Source: Rothia mucilaginosa (GTDB lineage Bacteria; Actinomycetota; Actinomycetes; Actinomycetales; Micrococcaceae). From it: DNA of 64,000 nt. Every line of letters begins with the position of its first letter. Position 1 is the stretch's first letter. Where the stretch lies: NCBI RefSeq assembly GCF_001548235.1, contig NZ_AP014938.1:558001-622000 (forward strand). Reading direction: 5' to 3'. This document shows, piece by piece, positions 58,213-64,000 of the stretch. The notes under the pieces were generated by a model. The model made no database searches. It had not been told where the DNA came from and worked only from the letters and a program-made list of their open reading frames with translations. The translations under genes and the position numbers were made by a program.

Positions 58213-59049
58213 ATGAGCTACAACGTACCTAACGTAAAGTTCCACGACGGCCGAACCATTCCGCAGCTGGGCTACGGCGTATGGCAGATTGAGGACGAGG
58301 TCGCCGAGAAGATTGTGAGCACCGCCCTGGAGATCGGCTACCGCCACATCGACACCGCCGCTAGCTACGGCAACGAGGCGGGCGTGGGCCGCGCTATCGC
58401 TAACTCTGACGTGCCTCGCGAAGACATCTTCCTCACCACCAAGCTGTGGAACTCTGACCAGGGTTACGAGAGCGCTTTCGAGGCATTCGAGGCTTCCCTG
58501 GAGAAGCTGGGTACCGACTACGTTGACCTGTACCTGATTCACTGGGCTAAGCCGCAGCAGGGCCTGTACCTGGATTCTTGGCGTGCGCTGATTGAGCTGC
58601 AGAAGCAGGGTAAGGTCCGTTCGATTGGTGTTTCGAACTTCCCCGAGGAGCAGCTGCGCGAGATTATCGAGGAGACCGGCGTGGTTCCGGTCATCCACCA
58701 GGTTGAGCTACACCCCTACTTCTCGCAGGAGGCGCTGCGCGCCGTTCACGCCGAGTACGGCATCGCGACTCAGGCATGGAGCCCGCTGGGCAACGGTAGC
58801 GATCTGCTGCAGAACCCCGTGCTGGCTGAGATTGCGGAGCGCCACGGCGCAACCCCCGCGCAGGTCGTGCTGGCATGGCACCTGGCTAAGGGCACCGTGG
58901 CTATCCCGAAGTCCGCGACCCCCTCCCGCATTAAGGAGAACCTGGCGTCGGTGAACGTGAAGCTGACCGCCGAGGACATCGCGGCTGTGGATGCGCTTTC
59001 CAGCCCCGAGGGTCGTATTGGCGCTGACCCGGCGAACATCGACTTCTAA
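58213..59049 (+). CDS. Aldo/keto reductase
   Basis: NADPH-dependent carbonyl reductase of the AKR5-like group (2,5-diketo-D-gluconate reductase / general aldehyde reductases). The 278-residue TIM barrel has the tetrad Asp-Tyr-Lys-His in GYRHIDTAASYGNE, FLTTKLWNSD and LYLIHWAKPQ, then SIGVSNFPEEQL, HQVELHPYFSQ, AWSPLGNG and the cofactor loop VAIPKSATPSRIKEN. AAAGGAG lies upstream of the ATG. It is monocistronic with a strong terminator. The physiological substrate is unknown. Confidence 0.93.
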   Translation: MSYNVPNVKFHDGRTIPQLGYGVWQIEDEVAEKIVSTALEIGYRHIDTAASYGNEAGVGRAIANSDVPREDIFLTTKLWNSDQGYESAFEAFEASLEKLGTDYVDLYLIHWAKPQQGLYLDSWRALIELQKQGKVRSIGVSNFPEEQLREIIEETGVVPVIHQVELHPYFSQEALRAVHAEYGIATQAWSPLGNGSDLLQNPVLAEIAERHGATPAQVVLAWHLAKGTVAIPKSATPSRIKENLASVNVKLTAEDIAAVDALSSPEGRIGADPANIDF

Positions 59050-59095
59050 GCTGGTGTGTCGAGTCCCGCGTCTGGGGACTTGAAGCTAGGCAGAG

Positions 59096-59136
59096 TAAAG
59101 CCCCGACAGGCACAGTTAGTGCTTGTCGGGGCTTTA
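59096..59136. terminator. Bidirectional terminator between aldo/keto reductase and tex
   Basis: TAAAGCCCCGACA paired with TGTCGGGGCTTTA (13 bp), between convergent genes. Confidence 0.88.
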
Positions 59137-59183
59137 TTGCGTTCTCAGGGTTGACGTTCTCAGGTCTGAGTTTTTAGCGAACG

Positions 59184-61718
59184 CTAGTTCTCGTCCTCTA
59201 CCAGCAGGGAGAGGGAGATGCGGCGGCGTGCCGGGTCGACCTCCACCACGCGCACCTGCACGATGTCGCCGCTGCGCACAATATCGTGCGGGTTCGCCAC
59301 GTAGCCGCGGCTCATCTGCGAGATGTGCACGAGGCCGTCCTGATGCACACCAATATCCACGAACGCGCCGAATGCCGCCACGTTCGAGACGGTACCCTCG
59401 AGCACCATACCGGGGCGCACATCCTCGAAGTGCGAGACGGACTCGGAGAATCGGGCGGTGCGGAAGCTACCGCGCGGGTCCAGGCCGGGGCGGCGCAGCT
59501 CGGCGAAGATGTCCTCGACCGTGTACACGCCGGCGGTGCCTTCTTCCGTACTGCCCTGTTCGTGGCTGTCCTGCACATAGTCGGCGGGGTTCAGCCCGGC
59601 GAGCGGGTCGCTACCATCCGAGGTACCCAGGGCGCCGGCAACCCAGTGGGCACCGTTGCGTGCCTGCGCGTCGGCAATAATGCGGCGCGCGAGCGGGTAG
59701 GCTTCCGGGTGCACCGCGGAGGCATCCAGCGGCTCCTCACCGCCGCGAATGCGAATGAATCCTGCCGCCTGGCGGAAGGTTTTCGCACCCAGTCGCGGCA
59801 CGTTCAGCAGCTGCTGACGGTTCGTGAAGAGACCGTGTTCGGTGCGGTAGGCGACGATGCGTTCGGCGGTTACGGTACCCACACCCGCCACGTGCGCGAG
59901 CAGCTGCACGGAGGCGCTGTTGAGGTTCACGCCCACGGCGTTCACGCAGTCTTCGACGGTGTCATTGAGGGCGCGGCGCAGGGCGGCGGGCGGCACGTCG
60001 TGCTGGTACTGGCCCACACCGATGGACTGCGGGTCGATTTTGACGAGCTCGGCGAGCGGGTCCTGCAGGCGGCGGGCGATGGAGACGGCGCCGCGTACGG
60101 TCACGTCGTAGTCGGGCAGCTCGGCGGCGGCGAGGGCGGAGGCGGAGTAGACGGAGGCGCCCGCCTCAGAGACGGTCACCTTCTGAGGTGCTTCTACGCC
60201 GTCCTCACGCAGGGTGCGAATCAGTTCGCTGGCGAGCTTGTCGGTTTCGCGGCTTGCGGTGCCGTTGCCGATGGCGATGAGTTCCACGCCGTGCTCGCGG
60301 CAGGCGGCGGCGAGCTCGCGCAGTGCTTCTGCCCACTGGTTGCGCGGGGCGTGCGGGTAGACGGTGCCCACGCGCAGCGGCTCACCGGTGCCGTCAACTA
60401 CGGCGTATTTCACGCCGTGGCGCAGGCCCGGATCCAGGCCGAGGGTGGTTTTGTGACCGGCGGGTGCGGCGAGCAGAATGTCGCGCAGGTTGGAGGCGAA
60501 CACCTCGGTGGCGTGCTGCGCGGCGGCATCGAGTAGCTGGTGGCGGATGCGTTCGGCGAGGCGCGGGCGCAGGTGGCTGCGCCATGCGGTGCGGACGGTG
60601 GCGGCGAGCCAGCCGAGTACGCGGTCTTCGTCATCGACGGTGTTGAGCACCTGCACGGGGATGCGTAGCGCGGCGGCGACTTCACGCTCGTATGCAGAAC
60701 GGACGTTCTCGTAATTTTCGGCGGCGGCCTCAGCTTCGGCACGGGCGGCACCACGCAGGCGGCTGAGCGCCACGGGGGCGGGTGCCACATCCACCTTGAG
60801 GCGCACCACGCCGGCGTCCTTGGCGCGGTGCAGCGCCAGCACGCGGTGCGGCGGAATGGAACGAATACGGTCCGAGAAGGCGAAATAGTCGGAGAACTTC
60901 GCGCCGGTGCTTTCCTGACCGGCAATCACGCGGGACTCAATCACGCCACTCTCACGCAGGCGCTTGAGGAGCTTTTCGCTCAGCACCGGGTCGGTGAGGG
61001 CACGGTCAATCAGGATTGCGCGGGCACCGTCGAGGGCCTCTTCGGCGCTGTGAATCTGCAGGGCTTCATCCGCCTCTGCAACCTCAACGCTCTCGTCCTC
61101 GTCGTCTTCGGTGCCGTCGGTAATGTACGCGGCGGCGATGGCGTGCGCCTCGGCGAGGGGCACCTCCAGCAGGTCTTCAACGAGGGAATCAAGCCCGGCG
61201 GCACGCGCCATCTGGGCGCGGGTCACGCGCTCGCTGCGGTACGGGGCGTAGATGGCGTTCACGTCTGCGATAGTGGCGGCGTTCATGAGCGAGGAACGCA
61301 GTTGCAGCAGGGTGAGCGGGTCGATGAGGCCTTCGTCGGCGCGTTCGGTGAGCGCTTCGAGCACGCGATTGCGGCGCTCTTCGAGGGCGCGGAGCTGACC
61401 CAGGCGCGACTGGATGGTGCGTAGCTGGGTGTCGGTGAGCGCGCCCGTTGCTTCTTTGCGGTAGCGGGCGATGAAGGGTACGGAGTTGTCGGCGTCGAGC
61501 AGTGCCACGGCTGCGCGGATGCGGTGCGGCGCGATGCCGGTTTCTACGGCGAGCGCGTTGATGAGGTGCTCGGCGGGTTGCTCAGTCTTGCCGCCGGTTT
61601 CGTGTTTTTCGCGGTGTGCGGGACTGCTGGGTTCGTTGCCGGCGGCGCTACTGGGCGCAGGGTCTGCAGCTCGATCCGCGCGCGGGCGGATGCTACTCGG
61701 GAGGGGGTGTTCGCTCAT
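59184..61718 (-). CDS. tex: Tex-family RNA-binding protein (transcription accessory protein)
   Basis: Nucleic-acid-binding factor linked to transcription and rRNA handling. The 844 residues follow the Tex order: N-terminal helical region (ARYRKEATGALTDTQLRTI; LEERRNRVLEAL), YqgF-like RNase H fold (LGLDPGLRHGVKYAVVDGTG; ELIAIGNGTASRETDKL), helix-hairpin-helix segments (VGQYQHDVPPAALRRAL; LNSASVQLLAHVAGVGTVTAERIVAYR), and a C-terminal S1 domain (GMVLEGTVSNVAAFGAFVDIGVHQDGLVHISQ). The start at 61718 is tentative: GGAAGG is too close to the ATG, and an in-frame ATG at 61751 exists. Confidence 0.94.
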   Translation of the reverse strand: MSEHPLPSSIRPRADRAADPAPSSAAGNEPSSPAHREKHETGGKTEQPAEHLINALAVETGIAPHRIRAAVALLDADNSVPFIARYRKEATGALTDTQLRTIQSRLGQLRALEERRNRVLEALTERADEGLIDPLTLLQLRSSLMNAATIADVNAIYAPYRSERVTRAQMARAAGLDSLVEDLLEVPLAEAHAIAAAYITDGTEDDEDESVEVAEADEALQIHSAEEALDGARAILIDRALTDPVLSEKLLKRLRESGVIESRVIAGQESTGAKFSDYFAFSDRIRSIPPHRVLALHRAKDAGVVRLKVDVAPAPVALSRLRGAARAEAEAAAENYENVRSAYEREVAAALRIPVQVLNTVDDEDRVLGWLAATVRTAWRSHLRPRLAERIRHQLLDAAAQHATEVFASNLRDILLAAPAGHKTTLGLDPGLRHGVKYAVVDGTGEPLRVGTVYPHAPRNQWAEALRELAAACREHGVELIAIGNGTASRETDKLASELIRTLREDGVEAPQKVTVSEAGASVYSASALAAAELPDYDVTVRGAVSIARRLQDPLAELVKIDPQSIGVGQYQHDVPPAALRRALNDTVEDCVNAVGVNLNSASVQLLAHVAGVGTVTAERIVAYRTEHGLFTNRQQLLNVPRLGAKTFRQAAGFIRIRGGEEPLDASAVHPEAYPLARRIIADAQARNGAHWVAGALGTSDGSDPLAGLNPADYVQDSHEQGSTEEGTAGVYTVEDIFAELRRPGLDPRGSFRTARFSESVSHFEDVRPGMVLEGTVSNVAAFGAFVDIGVHQDGLVHISQMSRGYVANPHDIVRSGDIVQVRVVEVDPARRRISLSLLVEDEN

Positions 61719-61751
61719 CCTTCCAGTTTCGCATATTTCGCCGCGGCTCAT

Positions 61752-62013
61752 GGGTTGGCCGGTAATGCTGAGAAAAGAGTCAGCGCGGGGCGTATTTTGC
61801 TCGCCTGTGCGGGTGCGGGTCAGCGTATTTTTCTATCGCATCTTCTAGTGCAGATTACGAGTCTTTACGCACATTTTGCCCTGTGGGTGCGCTAAATATT
61901 GTCATCTTTCCGTAAGAAACCGTGTTAGGGGTTCACGTATTTGAATAGTGCTTAGTTTCAGCGATAAATTTAGATAAAAGAGCATATTTTTTGAAAAAAT
62001 ATCGCTTATTTAT
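61752..62013. other. AT-rich divergent region tex / 62131 gene, no gene seen
   Basis: Strongly A+T-rich from 61895 to 62010, including TTTTTTGAAAAAA at about 61988. It is the probable promoter zone of both genes. No ORF or RNA gene recognised. Confidence 0.45.
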
Positions 62014-62057
62014 GCAGATAAGGGGTGGCCTCACACCACGCAAACACCCTTATCTGC
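62014..62057. promoter_or_regulatory. Inverted repeat GCAGATAAGGGGTG / CACCCTTATCTGC before the 62131 gene
   Basis: 13-bp arms with one bulged G, 17-nt loop, ending 73 nt before the start codon. It could be an operator, a leader hairpin or an attenuator; no T-run follows. Confidence 0.45.
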
Positions 62058-62130
62058 GTGCACACGTTCAGGGTTTCGGCGGCACGGTACGACATGGTGC
62101 CGCCACATCCCGCAGATGAAAGAGGGACCC

Positions 62131-63699
62131 ATGCGCGAACAAGCCGCGCTATCAAACGCCCCGGAGGGCTACTTAGATTTTCACGACGAGTACGCGGAAC
62201 TCATCGCCGAACTCGCCGCGCTGGGGTTCACCCCTAGCCAGGTTCTCCGCCGCCTCAACTTTCTGTACCCGCACATCAACAAGAAGCACCTGAACTATGC
62301 GCTGAACTCCGGCATCTGGCAGTTTGGCCCGGTCACAGCAGACGCCCCGAGCTACACGATGCTCGCCTGCGGCCTCTGGTACATTTTCGCGGAAGCCTAC
62401 GATCTGCCCCCGGAGCCCGAGTACGCGGCGCTGATTCTTGATTGCGACATTATCCACGACCTGCCGCCTGCGCTGGAGGCGCGCCACTTCGACAGCGAGG
62501 ATATTTCCCACATCCTGGCGAAGATCGGCGCAACGCTCAAGTACCTTGCCGCGCACCCTTACTCCCAGCTGGAGGAAGAGGTGTACGCGCAGACCCTCGA
62601 GGACATCCGGCTGCGCGGCGTAGCAGAAATCGGCACCAAGGGCGGTAGCCTCTACACCCTGCTTGCCTCCAGCATGGAGGGCGAATCGGCGTGGCCGGCA
62701 CCGGTTCAGACCGCGAACGATTACCTCGGTGACGGCAACTGGGGTCTGGGCATGCTCCGCACCGGCATCTACCCGGCGGAGGCGCTCGAGAACGAGTGGT
62801 ACATTGACGCCGCCGCGGTACCCGAGGATTTTGCCTCGAAGACCCTGAGCCTCTTTTTGAGCTATTGTGCCCGCTACGACCGCGAACCGACGGCTCTCGT
62901 GTACGGCTACTGGTCGACTATTCAGACTCTGATTGGTGAGGTGCCGCCCCTGGGTGCGGTGCGCGCCAAGTTCGGTTCCTGGCAGGCGACCCTGCATCGC
63001 GGGCGCGCGCAGATTGCCCGCGAGCTACGCCTGTGGACGAAGAACGAAACCAACGCAGCTGCCGTGGAAGCGAATGAGGCGGAGGAGCTTGAGCTCCTCG
63101 ACGCTGAGCTGACTAACACTGAGCTCACCGAAGCAGAACTAACAGAGCTGGATACCCCGGACGGCTCCCCTGCGGGCGCTCCCGCGGAACCGGCAGAGCC
63201 GGCAGAGCCCGCACGTCTAAGCGCCCGCGAACTCACCGAGCAGGGCATCGGCGTGGTGCAGACCGCCCACACCGACCTGGCGGCATACCACCGCACTCGG
63301 TGGGAGCAGACGGTGGAAGTCTTCGGCGAACGCCTCGCGCAGCTTGCCTGGAACCGCCGTCTGAGCACCTACTACTTCTTCGACGGCGCCTGCCTGGAAG
63401 ACGCCGACCCGACCCCCGTGGTGACGGTCTTCCGCTCCCCCACCGGCTTCCTCTGCGAGCTTGAACCCACCGTCGAGGCGCTACCCGCCTTCGACCCGGA
63501 GTTCCTGCAGGAGCACGGCTGGAGGCACCCGGTGCCGGTGCATGCGCTGTGGAACCTGCACGCGCTCGATCCGATGGAGGCAGCTGCCGCCGTCATTGAG
63601 GCGATGCGTTCGGGTTGCGGTTGTGAACGCTGGGATTTCTACCGCACCGATGACGACGACGACCCGCTTGCCGAAGAGACTGAGATGGCGTTCGTCTAA
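62131..63699 (+). CDS. Unrecognised 522-residue protein with an HNH-repeat-like segment
   Basis: No confident family. The N-terminal ~40 residues look helical and possibly DNA-binding (IAELAALGFTPSQVLRRLNF then KKHLNYAL). Around 255-290 the stretch PPLGAVRAKFGSWQATLHRGR resembles the FGSW repeat found beside homing-endonuclease and HNH domains. A Glu/Leu/Thr then Pro/Ala linker (~305-355) precedes a conserved-looking C-terminus (WEQTVEVFGERLAQLAWNRR; PTPVVTVFRSPTGFLCELEP) and an acidic end with a GCGCERWDF segment. No signal peptide or TM. AGAGGGA lies 5 nt before ATG 62131. A long inverted repeat lies in its leader. Confidence 0.7.
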   Translation: MREQAALSNAPEGYLDFHDEYAELIAELAALGFTPSQVLRRLNFLYPHINKKHLNYALNSGIWQFGPVTADAPSYTMLACGLWYIFAEAYDLPPEPEYAALILDCDIIHDLPPALEARHFDSEDISHILAKIGATLKYLAAHPYSQLEEEVYAQTLEDIRLRGVAEIGTKGGSLYTLLASSMEGESAWPAPVQTANDYLGDGNWGLGMLRTGIYPAEALENEWYIDAAAVPEDFASKTLSLFLSYCARYDREPTALVYGYWSTIQTLIGEVPPLGAVRAKFGSWQATLHRGRAQIARELRLWTKNETNAAAVEANEAEELELLDAELTNTELTEAELTELDTPDGSPAGAPAEPAEPAEPARLSARELTEQGIGVVQTAHTDLAAYHRTRWEQTVEVFGERLAQLAWNRRLSTYYFFDGACLEDADPTPVVTVFRSPTGFLCELEPTVEALPAFDPEFLQEHGWRHPVPVHALWNLHALDPMEAAAAVIEAMRSGCGCERWDFYRTDDDDDPLAEETEMAFV

Positions 63700-63757
63700 G
63701 CCCCCCGTCTAAGCGCACTCCCGCGAGCCTCTCAAATTCTCATCCCTGGAGACAGCG

Positions 63758-63804
63758 AAAGCCCGCGTCCCCACTCCCCAAGAGGAGTAGGTGACGCGGG
63801 CTTT
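63758..63804. terminator. Bidirectional terminator between the 62131 gene and the edge gene
   Basis: AAAGCCCGCGTC paired with GACGCGGGCTTT (12 bp), with an inner ACTCC/GGAGT pair. Confidence 0.85.
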
Positions 63805-63856
63805 ACGCATGCACTGGTAGCCGGTACCGATAGCCGGCGCGGCGTAGCGTAATTGC

Positions 63857-64000
63857 TTAGCGTGCCGAGAAAATCTCGGACGCCTCCACAATCGCAATCT
63901 GCGCGGTGCGGGTCGAGATTGCTTCGTGGCGGCGTGCATCCGCACGGCGCTTGAAGAACCAACCAATACCCAGAATCGCGAACCAGACGGGCATCGCGAG
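63857..64000 (-). CDS. C-terminal 47 residues of a membrane protein (truncated by window edge)
   Basis: An open frame enters from the right edge and ends at TAA (63857-63859). The visible part is a hydrophobic helix MPVWFAILGIGWFF followed by a basic/helical tail KRRADARRHEAISTRTAQIA and VEASEIFSAR: the end of a membrane protein with a cytoplasmic tail. The family cannot be named from this fragment. A terminator hairpin follows at 63758-63804, as expected for a gene end. Confidence 0.7.
   Translation of the reverse strand, partial: LAMPVWFAILGIGWFFKRRADARRHEAISTRTAQIAIVEASEIFSAR

Overview
The window looks like chromosome from a moderately high-GC actinobacterium of the Micrococcaceae, most like Rothia. 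The genus is an inference. The firmer clues are a mycothiol S-conjugate amidase (Mca), the actinobacterial gene orders mazG / eno / ftsB / DUF501 / ppx and perM / purN / purH, an sdhCDAB operon, a mycosin-like subtilase with a C-terminal membrane anchor, and many start codons that sit directly after a -10 box (leaderless initiation). Almost everything is housekeeping. There is no phage, insertion sequence or CRISPR array.

Layout. 1-9.3 kb: class II fructose bisphosphatase (partial), beta-carbonic anhydrase, fumarase, an MFS exporter of lower GC, a NUDIX hydrolase, a prepilin-peptidase-like protein, a Z-prenyl diphosphate synthase, mca and greA. 9.3-15 kb: threonine dehydratase, AI-2E-family permease, Bax-inhibitor-1-like protein with a Q/G/Y-rich head, HAD phosphatase, an orphan short transcript and a tRNA with anticodon UAA. 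15-27 kb: NDH-2, membrane-anchored subtilase, and the ppx / DUF501 / ftsB / eno / mazG block. This block is interrupted twice, once by a GT14 glycosyltransferase between eno and ftsB and once by a class M sirtuin plus zinc-macrodomain pair between mazG and eno. 27-36 kb: a 1258-residue acidic Ala/Glu-rich protein, an M20 amidohydrolase and sdhCDAB. 36-43 kb: manC, an AztD-like lipoprotein, a 2H phosphoesterase, trpS, xthA and a GntR regulator. 43-53 kb: folD, glyA, a TetR regulator, purH, purN, a small membrane protein, perM-like DUF6350 and a decayed-looking PIN/antitoxin pair. 53-64 kb: SWIM-SNF2 helicase, aldo/keto reductase, Tex, an unrecognised 522-residue protein and the C-terminus of a membrane protein.

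How genes work together. fumC and sdhCDAB are adjacent TCA-cycle steps, and Sdh and Ndh both feed the quinone pool. glyA and folD make the one-carbon units that PurN and PurH use, and all four lie within 6 kb. eno and glpX serve glycolysis and gluconeogenesis. manC and uppS supply envelope precursors. ftsB and perM belong to division and envelope integrity.

The points most worth a second look are: (1) a two-gene SirTM/Zn-macrodomain ADP-ribosylation module without the usual GcvH-L/LplA partners; (2) two lower-GC cargo genes (MFS exporter, GT14) that each sit between two near-identical copies of a terminator hairpin, suggesting gene insertion with terminator duplication; (3) a class I-sized tRNA with a Leu (UAA) anticodon; (4) an orphan promoter-to-terminator transcript at 14.5-14.8 kb with two short in-frame ORFs; (5) a possible metal-responsive operator over the promoter of the AztD-like lipoprotein; and (6) a recurrent leaderless start module.
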